Shown here one piece after another: positions 16,729-25,071 of a stretch of 64,000 bases of DNA (position 1 is its first letter; each line of letters begins with the position of its first letter). The notes below the pieces were generated by a model. The model made no database searches and was not told the DNA's origin. It was given only the letters and a program-made list of their open reading frames with translations. This DNA comes from JAJZQZ01 sp963790415 (GTDB lineage: Bacteria; Actinomycetota; Thermoleophilia; RBG-16-64-13): the NCBI GenBank assembly GCA_963790415.1, contig CAWBOK010000001.1:682001-746000 (forward strand). The letters run 5' to 3'. The translations under genes were made by a program, and so were the position numbers.

Positions 16729-18012
16729 ATGGATGCCGTGAGTGAGAAGCCGACACCCCCGCCGCAGTCGGGCGTACCGCCCCGGTCGGGCGACTCGCCA
16801 CTGGCCTCCGGCGGGCCGGGAGCCAGTGGCATACCGCAGCCCGGCGGCGCGGCACGGCCGGCCGCAGAGTCGCGGCGACGCGCGCCATTCGCGTTCCTCG
16901 CGCGGTTCCTGCTCGGCGCTCTGCCGGTCGTGTTCGCGATGGCGGCACTGAACGTGTCGGTCGACCCGGCCAACCTCTTCACGGGGGCCGCCTACGAGCG
17001 CGGTATCGCCGATCTCCTGGCCGGCGGTAAGAACGTGGCCTCCATCGCCAATCACGACGACCGTCTGGTGCAGCGCTTCTACGCCCAGCAGATCGCCGCG
17101 GCTCCCGACATGCTGGTGCTCGGCTCCAGTCGCGCCATGCAGATACGCACGGCGGTGGCCGGGGAGCACAGCTTCTTCAACGCAAGCGTGACCGAAGCTA
17201 CCATTCCCGACTTCGAGGGCATCCTGCAGCTGTACCTGGCCCGCGATCTCCTCCCGCGCACGGTGCTGATAGCCGTCGATGCGTGGGATCTGCAGACCAC
17301 CGACTACCTCACCGGCTGGAAGACGCTTAGCCGCGAGCGCGACTCCTTCCTCGAGGCGATGATCCGGGACAAGCCGTCCCTAGGCGAGACGCTCGGCGAT
17401 GGGCAGTCGGGCGGCCTGCTCGACCGCTTGAGTCCGTGGAGCCACTACGGCCAGGCGGTTGCTCCCTCCTACTTCCAGGCCTCCTGGCAGGAGCTCGTGC
17501 GGCGCATCAGGCAGCCGGACACGGCCCGCAAGCAGTACTTCGCCACCGACGAGACGGCTCTCGACGTGGCCGTCAAACAGACCGACGGCAGCCTGGTCTA
17601 CGGCAAAGCCATGCGGGAGCGCACGCCGGAAGCCGTGGAGCGAGAAGCCCAGACCTACAACACCAAGTGGCGCGACCGCCTCGATCAGCGCACGGGGAAG
17701 ATCGAGCCCGCTAAGAAGGCTGAGTTCGAAGCTCTCGTGGACTACCTCGCGGCGCTGGGCACCGACGTCGCCTTCTATCTGGGCCCCTATCACCCCAGCA
17801 CATACTCCTTCTTCAAACGCGAGAAGAACCTACGCATCGGCGGAACGGTAGAGGACTACATCCGTTCCCTCGCCGCCACGCGGGGCATGACGGTCGTCGG
17901 CTCGTACGATCCGGCGAAAGCGGGTGTCGACGCCACCGACTTCTTCGACGCCCTCCACGTGCGCGAGAGCGGGGTCGCCAAGATGTTCGCCGGCTTCCGG
18001 CCGGCGGGCTGA
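16729..18012 (+). CDS. DltD/AlgX-like SGNH-type partner of the MBOAT acyltransferase
   Basis: A 427-residue protein: a Pro/Gly-rich cytoplasmic N-terminus, one membrane anchor (FLLGALPVVFAMAALNVSV, residues ~64-84) and a large outside domain. Block I of SGNH enzymes appears as MLVLGSSRAMQI with the predicted nucleophile Ser, and the Asp-x-x-His pair as FFDALHVRESG near the C-terminus. It begins 7 bp after the MBOAT stop and overlaps tadA by TGATG. It probably transfers the acyl group delivered by the MBOAT protein; acceptor unknown. Confidence 0.8.
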   Translation: MDAVSEKPTPPPQSGVPPRSGDSPLASGGPGASGIPQPGGAARPAAESRRRAPFAFLARFLLGALPVVFAMAALNVSVDPANLFTGAAYERGIADLLAGGKNVASIANHDDRLVQRFYAQQIAAAPDMLVLGSSRAMQIRTAVAGEHSFFNASVTEATIPDFEGILQLYLARDLLPRTVLIAVDAWDLQTTDYLTGWKTLSRERDSFLEAMIRDKPSLGETLGDGQSGGLLDRLSPWSHYGQAVAPSYFQASWQELVRRIRQPDTARKQYFATDETALDVAVKQTDGSLVYGKAMRERTPEAVEREAQTYNTKWRDRLDQRTGKIEPAKKAEFEALVDYLAALGTDVAFYLGPYHPSTYSFFKREKNLRIGGTVEDYIRSLAATRGMTVVGSYDPAKAGVDATDFFDALHVRESGVAKMFAGFRPAG

Positions 18013-18488
18013 TGCCCGCGCCCTCCCCCACCGCCTGGTCCGCCGACGACCTGCGCTTCATGGCCCTCGCCCTTGACGAGGCCCGGAAGGCCGGTGACCG
18101 AGGCGAGGTACCGGTGGGCGCCGTGCTGGTGCACGACGGGGGCGTCGTGGCCGTGCGGGGCAACGAGCGCGAGTCGCGCCACGACCCCACGGCACACGCC
18201 GAGATGCTCGTGCTGCGCGACGCCGCGGCGATCCTCGGAGGGTGGCGTGTACTCGACGCCACCCTCTACGTCACCCTGGAGCCCTGTCCCATGTGCGCCG
18301 GGGCCCTGGTGCAGGCGCGCGTCGCCCGGCTGGTCTACGGCGCTCCCGACCCCAAGGCGGGAGCCGCCGGCTCGGTGGTCGATCTGACCGGCCACGTTGC
18401 CCTCAATCACCGCGTCGAGGTCACCGGCGGCCTCCTGGCGGAAGAATCCAGAAGAATGATGAAAGGTTTCTTCGCAAATCGCCGATAA
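18012..18488 (+). CDS. tadA: tRNA adenosine(34) deaminase
   Basis: A 158-residue zinc deaminase. The metal ligands and general base are in HAEMLVLRDA (His and Glu) and PCPMCAGALV (two Cys), with the substrate-loop segment DPKAGAAGSVVDL near residue 120. It converts A34 of tRNA-Arg(ACG) to inosine; that tRNA is encoded at 3391. It is translationally coupled to the preceding gene (TGATG), although the functions are unrelated. Confidence 0.97.
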   Translation: MPAPSPTAWSADDLRFMALALDEARKAGDRGEVPVGAVLVHDGGVVAVRGNERESRHDPTAHAEMLVLRDAAAILGGWRVLDATLYVTLEPCPMCAGALVQARVARLVYGAPDPKAGAAGSVVDLTGHVALNHRVEVTGGLLAEESRRMMKGFFANRR

Positions 18489-18513
18489 GCATGGCGTGAG
18501 GATGAGTATCGAC

Positions 18514-19374
18514 ATGACGCCGCGAGGAGTGACCCATCAGCACCTGCTGGATCTCATCCTCGAGACCGCGCCCCTGGGCATCAATGCGCTCACCACCGAC
18601 CTGCGATACGTCGTCGTCGGGACCGCGACCGACCGCATGGTCGGGCTCCCACATGATGAGATAGTCGGCAGCCTCTGCTACGACCTCGTGGGTCAGTATC
18701 GCAACGACCCCACCCGGAGCGGTCTCGAACGCGCCTGCGACTCCTGCCCGTGTCTTCGAGCGCTGGCCACCGGCGAGATCGCCGAGCACGTGCGCAAAGT
18801 GCGCGACGACTTGATCGTGCACTTGACCGCCGTTCCTCTCGTGGAGACCGATGGTGACGTGGTCGGCGTACTGGAGATGGTCGAGGACATCTCGGACAAG
18901 GTGATCGATCCCCTCACCAAAGTGCACAACTACCGGTACTACGACGACATGACCGCCCAGGAAGGCTACCGAGCCATCCGCTACGAGACGCCACTCTCGC
19001 TCCTTGCCCTCGACCTGAACCATTTCAAGTTGGTGAACGATACCCTCGGGCACCTTCAGGGGGACACGGTGCTGCATGACGTCGCTCAGACCATCTTCCA
19101 GTCGGTGCGCGAGAGCGACCACCTGTGCCGCATCGGCGGCGACGAATTCGCGGTCATCGCCCCGCACACCACCTCCCAGGAAGCCGAGGCGCTGGCGCTA
19201 CGCGTCGAAACCGCCATCGCCCAGGATTTCGCTGAGTACGACCTCAAGGTCAGCATCGGCATCGCCAGCTACCCCAAGGACACCACCGACCCCGCCCAGC
19301 TACGCGGCATCGCCGACCGCCGCTTGTACGAGGTGAAAGACGGGGTCTGCTCCGGGCGCGAAGCCCTGCGCTAG
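18514..19374 (+). CDS. PAS-GGDEF diguanylate cyclase
   Basis: The N-terminal PAS-like domain (residues ~8-125) contains the Cys cluster ACDSCPCLRAL, found in PAS sensors that may bind metal or an Fe-S cluster. The GGDEF domain (~135-285) has RIGGDEF with the inhibitory I-site RESD just before it, so product-inhibited c-di-GMP synthesis is expected. No membrane segment: a cytoplasmic sensor. Starts at 18496 (GTG), 18502 or 18514 (ATG) are possible; GTGAGGA suits 18514. The TAG stop abuts a 28-bp remnant of the inverted-repeat element. Confidence 0.9.
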   Translation: MTPRGVTHQHLLDLILETAPLGINALTTDLRYVVVGTATDRMVGLPHDEIVGSLCYDLVGQYRNDPTRSGLERACDSCPCLRALATGEIAEHVRKVRDDLIVHLTAVPLVETDGDVVGVLEMVEDISDKVIDPLTKVHNYRYYDDMTAQEGYRAIRYETPLSLLALDLNHFKLVNDTLGHLQGDTVLHDVAQTIFQSVRESDHLCRIGGDEFAVIAPHTTSQEAEALALRVETAIAQDFAEYDLKVSIGIASYPKDTTDPAQLRGIADRRLYEVKDGVCSGREALR

Positions 19375-19399
19375 GGCCTCGTTCTTCAACAGCCTCCTA
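19372..19399. repeat. Inverted-repeat element copy D (28-bp remnant between two convergent stops)
   Basis: TAGGGCCTCGTTCTTCAACAGCCTCCTA: the TAG of the GGDEF gene opens it and the TAG of the convergent regulator closes it on the other strand. Only one terminal repeat survives. Confidence 0.7.
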
Positions 19400-20167
19400 C
19401 AGGCGCGCGGCCACCCAGGCCCGGGCGGCGGCCGACTGGTAGGCGGCGAGGCCCACGCGGGCTTTGTCGATGTTCTTGGTGAAACGTTCGTCGTCCACCC
19501 ACATCTGGGCAAGCCCCGCGTACATCGTGGGCGGGCAGTCGTAGAACCACTTCTCCAGGTGCGCGTGGTGCCTGCCTGCGGCGGCGATCGCCTCCGGCGA
19601 GTCCGGCGCCAGGCCCGCGTCCATGAGGGCCACGAACTCCGCGGTCACCGCGCCACTCTCGGCGGCGATCCGCTCCCAGTCGGCCGTGGTGTAGCGCTTC
19701 GTGCGCGCGGTCGACTGCTTGTAGGCATCCGTCTCGCCCCAGCGCTCTTTGACCTCGTCCTCGTAGTCCGCGGGATCGAAACCGTCGAACAATTCGCCGA
19801 ACATGTTCGCCCGTTCCTCGGTGGTCATCGTCGTGCCTCCTTCCGCGGCGGCCAGCGCCGCGTCGATCGCTTCCAGCATCGCCCGGGTACGGCGTGCCTT
19901 CTCTACCAGCAGGGAGCGCTGAGCCCGCAGCGCTTCGGCCCGGTCGAACGCCGGATCGAGCATGATCCGGCGGATGTCGGGCAGTGCGAAACCGAGCTCG
20001 CGGAACAGCAGGATCTGGTGCAGCCGTTCCAGGTCCCCCTCCGAGTAGAGCCGATAGTCCGACTCGCTGCGCGCCGACGGATGGAGTAGCCCGATCTCGT
20101 CGTAGTGGTGCAGCGTGCGTACGCTGACCTTCGCTCTCGCCGCGGCGGCGCCGACCGTCCATGCCAT
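19397..20167 (-). CDS. TipA-like MerR-family regulator with C-terminal TipAS domain
   Basis: A 256-residue protein. Residues 1-70 form the MerR winged HTH (KVSVRTLHHYDEIGLLHPS, then YRLYSEGDLERLHQILLFRE), followed by a dimerising helix. Residues ~115-256 form a TipAS-type antibiotic-binding domain (FDPADYEDEVKERWGETDAY, then HHAHLEKWFYDCPPTMYAGL, WVDDERFTKNIDK). In this family, binding of thiopeptide-like or hydrophobic drugs remodels the promoter. GGGAGG precedes the ATG. Upstream lies a MerR-type promoter, so it probably regulates itself; no adjacent co-regulated gene is obvious. Confidence 0.9.
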   Translation of the reverse strand: MAWTVGAAAARAKVSVRTLHHYDEIGLLHPSARSESDYRLYSEGDLERLHQILLFRELGFALPDIRRIMLDPAFDRAEALRAQRSLLVEKARRTRAMLEAIDAALAAAEGGTTMTTEERANMFGELFDGFDPADYEDEVKERWGETDAYKQSTARTKRYTTADWERIAAESGAVTAEFVALMDAGLAPDSPEAIAAAGRHHAHLEKWFYDCPPTMYAGLAQMWVDDERFTKNIDKARVGLAAYQSAAARAWVAARL

Positions 20168-20189
20168 CTCTGCCGTACCTCCCGATGGG

Positions 20190-20220
20190 AGTGTATACCC
20201 TTACGTTGCGTGAGGGTCAA
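20190..20220 (-). promoter_or_regulatory. MerR-type promoter/operator of the TipA-like regulator
   Basis: On the minus strand, TTGACC and TACACT are separated by 19 bp, the over-long spacer typical of MerR-activated promoters. The dyad ACCCTTACG-TTG-CGTGAGGGT (20197-20217) lies in the spacer. Confidence 0.75.
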
Positions 20221-20354
20221 GCGGAGAGAGCGCAGCCATCATGAACCGATGTAGCCGCCGATCAAGTGAACGAATCCGGGCCGTGCGGGCGCACTATCCT
20301 TCCTATCCTTGCCTATTTTTGCCGATTTTTACCTCTTTATGCTAATCTCCATGC

Positions 20355-21117
20355 GTGGATGAACTGTGGGATGTCAAGAAGACAGCTGATCGCCTGGGAC
20401 TGTCGGTCCGCACCGTCTACCAGATGGCCCGGGATGGACGCGTGCCGGTCATCCGCGTGGGTGGTCGCTGGCGCTTCCGGCCCACCGATATCGATTCGTG
20501 GTTGCAGTCCCAGGCGCGAGTGCCGGCCGACATGGTGCCCCCAAGCGGCGCGTCTTCTGCGGCAGACGCCGACGAGTTGGCCCGGTTGCTCTCGTTGTTC
20601 ACCAACCCCCTCGAGCGAGCGCCTCGCCTTTATGGCCCGGTTGAGGACGGCGTGCGAGGACCGCGGCTGGCCGCCTCCGGTGATCGTGGGAGGCCACGCG
20701 GTGGAGTTCTACTCGGCCGGTGGCTACGCCACGATCGACATCGACGTGGTCAGCGCTTCAGAACCCCTGGACGAGATCCTCGGCAGCTGGGGATTCGAGC
20801 GACGGGGGCTTCACTGGGTCCGGGAGGACCTGGGCCTCGTGGTGGAGGCGCCGAGCAGCCGGCTGGCCCCCGGGCAGCGAGACCGCCTCACCGAGGTGCG
20901 AGTGGCGGGGTCCAGTGCGTACGTCCTCGGGCTGGAGGACGTCATCGTGGACAGACTGGTCGCCTGCGTGCACTGGTCGTCCGAGAACGACTGCCGCTGG
21001 GCAGAAGTACTGATGGCCGCGCACGAGGACGACCTCGACGTCGACTACCTTCGGCGCCGGGCGACCGAGATGGAAGTGGCAGAGCGGCTCGAGGACATCC
21101 TCGGGAGGAAGGTATGA
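20355..21117 (+). CDS. Excisionase-type HTH fused to a nucleotidyltransferase-like domain (one frameshift)
   Basis: Residues 1-55 are a MerR/excisionase-like HTH (DVKKTADRLGLSVRTVYQMA, then GRWRFRPTDIDSWL). After a linker, a one-base shift near 20610 moves to the frame carrying ERLAFMARLRTACEDRGWPP, then GGHAVEFYSAGGYATIDIDV, a DUF6036-type nucleotidyltransferase core (G-G-x-A, D-x-D), ending at TGA 21117. Such HTH-NTase proteins resemble antitoxin or toxin-like accessory genes. The GTG at 20355 is close behind an AT-rich promoter-like stretch (TATGCTAAT at 20337). Confidence 0.7.
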
Positions 21118-21446
21118 GCCGCCGCGTCGATCTCGATGACTGGCAGCATGTGCGCGACCGCATCCGTCCCGTACAGCTGGCCATCCTCACTCGGGACTCC
21201 CCGCCGCCGAGCCCCTGTGCGCGAGATGATGTGCCGACGGGCCCCCGGACCCTGCACTCCCATCGGCCGCGAACCGACGACCAATGGCAGACGATCACCG
21301 ACGGAGTGCAGGCGTTGCTCCACGAACGCGTCGACTCGGGGCGGTGGACCTGGAGAGGCCCAAGGCACCTGACTATAGCGGGGCCGGGTCCGGCACCGGC
21401 TGCGCCAGCAGCACAGCCAGATTCCGGCAGAGCAGCTCGTGGGTGA
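21114..21446 (+). CDS. Hypothetical protein coupled to the HTH-nucleotidyltransferase gene
   Basis: The ATG overlaps the TGA of the preceding gene (ATGA), which supports translation. The first ~30 residues (SRRVDLDDWQHVRDRIRPVQ) look protein-like; the remainder is Pro/Arg-rich and overlaps the 3' end of the convergent reductase gene by 74 bp, so the C-terminus is doubtful and may be frameshifted. I do not recognise it. Confidence 0.35.
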   Translation: MSRRVDLDDWQHVRDRIRPVQLAILTRDSPPPSPCARDDVPTGPRTLHSHRPRTDDQWQTITDGVQALLHERVDSGRWTWRGPRHLTIAGPGPAPAAPAAQPDSGRAARG

Positions 21447-22332
21447 GGAAGGTTTGGAGCCCGTCGATCTTGGCGAGCGTCCGCGGAGGAAGACGATCCC
21501 GCGGGGTCGCGGCCAGCAGCAGACCTGTCTCTTCCTCCGTGAACACCGGGCCTTCCTCCACCAAACCGGCCACATCCCGGTTCTCCGGGCAGGCGACCTG
21601 GCGGCGCAGACAGCCCACCAGGGCGTTGTGGGCACCGGGGTCGACCCAGGCCGGGAAGTCGTCATCCTGCTCGTTGAGGTACGTGAGGCATCGTTCGGCG
21701 CGGAGCACGAATCGACCCGCGCCGGTCTCCGGGATAGCTCCGGTGGGGCAGGCCCTGATACAGGCAGTGCAGGTGGCGCAACGGTCCAGAAGCGCGGCGG
21801 GGCGCCAGGGGTCTACGGGCCCGGGAAGGTCCGACCATGCGGTCACGATCCGGGCGAAGCTGCCCAGACCCGGCGTGTATGTGATGTTGTTGCGCCCGTA
21901 CCGGGCGAGCCCGCAGCGGACGGCCAAGGTCTTCTCAGGCAGGCGGGTGGCAACGACCGGGTAGCCATGCGGCGCGATGATCTCGGCGATGTCCGTTCGC
22001 ACCACGTCCGCGTTCGGGCGATAACCCACGTACGTGGGCGGGATCAGCACCTCCCGCTCCCGGCCGCTGCTCACGAAGGTCAGGCGGTACGGCGGCGCCG
22101 GGATCACGATCACGATGACCGAGGCGGCGTCCGGCAGACCCTCGGGCGCCACCCACGAGAAAGCACCCTCCAGATACTGGGCATAGAAGCCCTGGTCCAG
22201 GAGACCGTCGTTTCGCGCGGCTTCGATGGTGCTCCTGGCCTCGGCCACCCTCGCGGTCGGGATGACCTCCACTGCCCAGCCCCTGCGGCTACACGCCGCC
22301 CGAAGCGTCTTCACGGTTTCCCCTGGGTTCAC
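21373..22332 (-). CDS. Epoxyqueuosine-reductase-like 4Fe-4S protein (QueG-like)
   Basis: About 319 residues from the GTG at 22332. The N-terminal half resembles the corrinoid-binding region of QueG-type enzymes (EKTLAVRCGLARYGRNNI). The C-terminal half has the bacterial ferredoxin motif CATCTACIRACPTGAIPET and a second Cys pair (CLTYLNEQ, CLRRQVACPENR), enough for two clusters. True QueG acts in queuosine synthesis, but reductases of this shape are also used for reductive activation of corrinoid proteins. The start overlaps the stop of the cyclophilin-like gene (GTGA), so they are coupled. Confidence 0.8.
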   Translation of the reverse strand: MNPGETVKTLRAACSRRGWAVEVIPTARVAEARSTIEAARNDGLLDQGFYAQYLEGAFSWVAPEGLPDAASVIVIVIPAPPYRLTFVSSGREREVLIPPTYVGYRPNADVVRTDIAEIIAPHGYPVVATRLPEKTLAVRCGLARYGRNNITYTPGLGSFARIVTAWSDLPGPVDPWRPAALLDRCATCTACIRACPTGAIPETGAGRFVLRAERCLTYLNEQDDDFPAWVDPGAHNALVGCLRRQVACPENRDVAGLVEEGPVFTEEETGLLLAATPRDRLPPRTLAKIDGLQTFLTHELLCRNLAVLLAQPVPDPAPL

Positions 22333-22709
22333 AACGGTGCGGCCTCGACGAGCACAGGGTCGCCGTCGCGGACGGCTCGGAGTGCTGCAGCGTCGCCGTC
22401 CACCGTCCCGAACGGATTCACGTTGCTGTATGCGCGAGGCGTCCCACCGGTACTCGCCGGGGTCGGCCCGAAGAAGATGCAAAAAGCCGCTCCCACCGGC
22501 CAGTAGGCAAGCTCACCTATCTGAACGTCCTCTCGCGCATCCGCGGCCTCGGGCAGGCGGATGGGGATGGTGAAGTAGACCTCATCGCCCCAGCGGCTCG
22601 CGACAGAGTGCAGAGGGAGCGCGGCCCACACGGCGCCCGCGGTCTCGGACTCATCGAGGGTGGCTGTCACCATCACACTGCCCGCGGTGATCCGTATGTG
22701 TCTGTCCAT
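22329..22709 (-). CDS. Cyclophilin-like fold protein (TM1367 family)
   Basis: A 126-residue beta-barrel protein: a strand with MVTATLDESETAGAVWAALP, then GDEVYFTIPI, IGELAYWPVGAAFCIFFGPT and PRAYSNVNPFGTVDGD. This matches the small cyclophilin-like family typified by TM1367, whose function is unproven. A strong GGAGGGAGG lies 6 nt upstream of the ATG. It is translationally coupled to the iron-sulfur reductase downstream and lies just upstream of tRNA-Ser on the opposite strand. Confidence 0.85.
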   Translation of the reverse strand: MDRHIRITAGSVMVTATLDESETAGAVWAALPLHSVASRWGDEVYFTIPIRLPEAADAREDVQIGELAYWPVGAAFCIFFGPTPASTGGTPRAYSNVNPFGTVDGDAAALRAVRDGDPVLVEAAPL

Positions 22710-22872
22710 CGTCGGCCTCCCTCCTCGCCGTCGGACTCCCCGAGGACAGTGTACCCATCGGCACTCGCCAACGCCCGCCTGCCGTACGCGTGGCCGGGCA
22801 AAAGCGTGAACGGCGAGCTTCCCGAACTCTGGGCCGCGGTGGTGTCCATGGGCTACAATCTCCCCTGCTCGC

Positions 22873-22962
<90 letters not shown>

Positions 22963-22999
22963 TATTCTAGTCTGATTTGCAGGCATAACGTGAGTGGAG

Positions 23000-23082
23000 C
23001 CCGGTCGCCAAGACCGGGTTTTCGCGTTCCTCAGGGGCCATCGACGGCCCGATGGTGACATTTTGGTGACGAACGCGTCACC
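23000..23082 (+). repeat. Integration-scar repeat R1: terminator hairpin plus GGTGACG/CGTCACC palindrome
   Basis: The terminator CCCGGTC-GCCAA-GACCGGG-TTTT (23000-23022) serves tRNA-Ser. It is followed by a palindrome, GGTGACG-AACG-CGTCACC (23065-23082). Similar units occur at ~23968, 27461 and 28811. On the minus strand all four encode related peptides of the type DAFVTKMSP, resembling a tyrosine-integrase C-terminus. Confidence 0.75.
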
Positions 23083-23458
23083 ACGGGGCGGTCAGGAACG
23101 GACTAGGACCGACCATGCAGCACGGGAACGGGATGGTCTTGTTCGCGCCCGGACTGGTCCAAGAGGCGCGCGGCACGAATGACCCACAGACCCACGCGAG
23201 GCGCAGCCCGAAGAACTCGACCAACCAAGGCCACAGCTGGCCCCGCGCGCCATATGCGAGTCAAACGTAACGTGCCTCGTCGTTGGGAGAACCGAGCAGC
23301 AGAAGGCCTCAGCTACGGTTCCATGAACTCCTGAATGCCGACAGCTTCGCCAACCTGCGGGAACCGGCCAGTCCTGCAGCAAGACTTCCAGGCAGTGATC
23401 GATGCCCCGGCGGTTGGCGTTTTCGGGCCCGTTTCTGACACCGACCAACGCGGTCGCC
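23083..23458. other. Non-coding region after repeat R1
   Basis: About 375 bp with no supported gene. It is probably residual mobile DNA between the tRNA and the monooxygenase-like gene. Confidence 0.4.
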
Positions 23459-23833
23459 CTACTCAGGAAACCCTTCCACGTGCGCCTTCAAGATCACGGG
23501 CCACTCTCCCGACATCGCTGACATCCGGCGAAGCTGCTCCACAACCTGGCCGCTCGGCGTGCCGTAGAGTTCGATCCGGCTGACTTGCACGAGTTGAGAG
23601 CCTGCGCTGATCCTTGATCGTGCCTGATCTAGATGAAGTTCGAGGGAGGCGGAGTCTGGGTGAACCTGGATGGTAGTCCCCTCTGTACCCTCTGCATTGA
23701 CATAGTGGTCGAAGCGGAGCATCCGTCCGTTTTCTCTCACAAACTCGGTCATTTCTTTGACCGCAGCCTTCCACTCATCGAACGCGCCCTCCGGGATGGC
23801 GTAGGTACCGACGAACACGACATGCTCGGACAT
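23459..23833 (-). CDS. ABM-type (antibiotic biosynthesis monooxygenase-like) small protein
   Basis: A 124-residue ferredoxin-like-fold protein: VVFVGTYAIPEGAFDEWKAA, then GRMLRFDHYVNAEGTEGTTI and SLELHLDQA, the usual ABM/quinol-monooxygenase pattern, followed by ~45 extra residues. ABM proteins oxidise small aromatics or act as heme or quinone accessory proteins; the substrate here cannot be told. GGAGG lies 5 nt before the ATG. It is a single-gene unit flanked by integration scars. Confidence 0.7.
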   Translation of the reverse strand: MSEHVVFVGTYAIPEGAFDEWKAAVKEMTEFVRENGRMLRFDHYVNAEGTEGTTIQVHPDSASLELHLDQARSRISAGSQLVQVSRIELYGTPSGQVVEQLRRMSAMSGEWPVILKAHVEGFPE

Positions 23834-23967
23834 GGAACCTCCTTCGGTCGGCGGGCCAAACTCTCAGGCACGTATATACCCCTACAGAATCGGCTCATTC
23901 TTGCTGCGATAACGCAAATGAGGAGAGGTCACCGCCCCAGGATCATGCCACCAACCCGCACTCGCTG

Positions 23968-24049
23968 CCCGGTCCAGGTGGCTGGGCTTCGGCGTTTCCG
24001 GGGGCGATCGGTGGCCCGCTGGTGACATTTTGGTGACGAACGCGTCACC
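23968..24049 (+). repeat. Integration-scar repeat R2 (terminator part degraded)
   Basis: A weak CCCGGTCCAGGTGGCTGGG hairpin is followed by the palindrome GGTGACG-AACG-CGTCACC at 24032-24049, preceded as in R1 by GGTGACATTTT. Confidence 0.7.
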
Positions 24050-24127
24050 ACGAGGCCCCACGGAAGCGGTCGAGATGGACTCACGGACACTCGGCTATGC
24101 GCCTTCTTTGGGCTAGGGGACAGAATG

Positions 24128-24207
24128 CCCACGGTCTCTGTTTCGGTGCCCTCGAGAAACGTCATGCCCCGCAAGAGGTGCCAGGGTTTCGAATCACCTC
24201 CGTACGC
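24128..24207 (+). pseudogene. Degenerate tRNA-Ser 3' fragment (possible att remnant)
   Basis: CCTCGAGAAACGTCATGCC, CGCAAGAGGTGCCAGGG and TTTCGAATCACC align in order with the anticodon arm, variable arm and T-arm of tRNA-Ser(CGA) at 22873. The T-loop is changed and no acceptor stem can form. It probably marks the far end of an old insertion into tRNA-Ser. Confidence 0.55.
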
Positions 24208-24264
24208 CTCGAACCAAGGAACTGTGCCAAAGTCGAACTGGTGCAGGGCTGTACCCTACACCCG

Positions 24265-25032
24265 TCACACGACCTCGAACAGGTGTCGGATGCTGATCGG
24301 CTCTCCGGGTGGCACGACGACTATCTCGCTGTCCCAGGGACCAACGAGCATTCGCTCCAGCAGCTGGACGGATCCGGCAACCGTCCCGTGCTCAAGCTCC
24401 AAGTCGCTGGCCCACTCTCGGCTGCGCGGCGCCCAGTCGACCATCTTGTAGGCCCCGGTGTCGATCATCTTGACGTGCTCGTACGAACGCACCATCGTCT
24501 TGCGCAGCCGGCGGGCGCGCTCTTCTCCGAAACGCTCTACCCAGATGTCGAAGTCCTGGTCCAATGGATTGTCGTGGCAGAGCCAGCCCTTGGTGAGGTA
24601 GAAGGAGCGACCGTCGCGAACGATCTCCTCCCGAGTGCAGCCGCAATTGAGGAACAGCGAGACGCAGTCGTCGACGCGGGGAAAGACGAGCGTCAGGTGC
24701 GGCGCGATCAATCCCTGCAGCCCGTTGCCGCAGTAACCGAACGCCAGCAGCACGTGGTCCACAGGCGGCACCAGGACCACCTCCCGGCGATCGTCTGCCG
24801 GCCCGGGGCCGGGCCGCACTCCCTCCAGTGTCACGGGCTGCCCGGAGACTCTCCCCTCGTCGAGTTGGTCAATGAGCCGCTGCAAGGCTCGCTGCAGATC
24901 TTCAGGCCTCGCATGCAGGCCGCTCTCCACCCACACGAGGGGGGGCCGCCGCTCGACGGACAAGGTCCGCTCGAGGGCGTGCAGCAACTCGTCTTCGAGT
25001 ATCTCGCAAGCCAGGAGCACCGATGAACTCAC
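24265..25032 (-). CDS. DUF1638 family protein
   Basis: A 255-residue protein. It has the DUF1638 features: LLACEILEDELLHAL at the N-terminus, the central VLLAFGYCGNGLQGL, LVFPRVDDCVSLFLN, and the block RSFYLTKGWL. Members often lie beside corrinoid-dependent methyltransferase and reductive-activase genes; their biochemical role is not established. It is followed by a QueG-like iron-sulfur protein gene on the same strand and shares its control region, and the truncated uroporphyrinogen-decarboxylase-like gene at 63597 is of a corrinoid-related class. Confidence 0.85.
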   Translation of the reverse strand: MSSSVLLACEILEDELLHALERTLSVERRPPLVWVESGLHARPEDLQRALQRLIDQLDEGRVSGQPVTLEGVRPGPGPADDRREVVLVPPVDHVLLAFGYCGNGLQGLIAPHLTLVFPRVDDCVSLFLNCGCTREEIVRDGRSFYLTKGWLCHDNPLDQDFDIWVERFGEERARRLRKTMVRSYEHVKMIDTGAYKMVDWAPRSREWASDLELEHGTVAGSVQLLERMLVGPWDSEIVVVPPGEPISIRHLFEVV

Positions 25033-25071
25033 AATCCCTCCTTCCAGCGCCGCAAGCGCTAGGCAATGACT

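Noticed and set aside
24097..25026. Plus-strand open frame of ~300 codons opposite DUF1638
   Set aside because: Shadow frame; the DUF1638 family match on the other strand explains the region.
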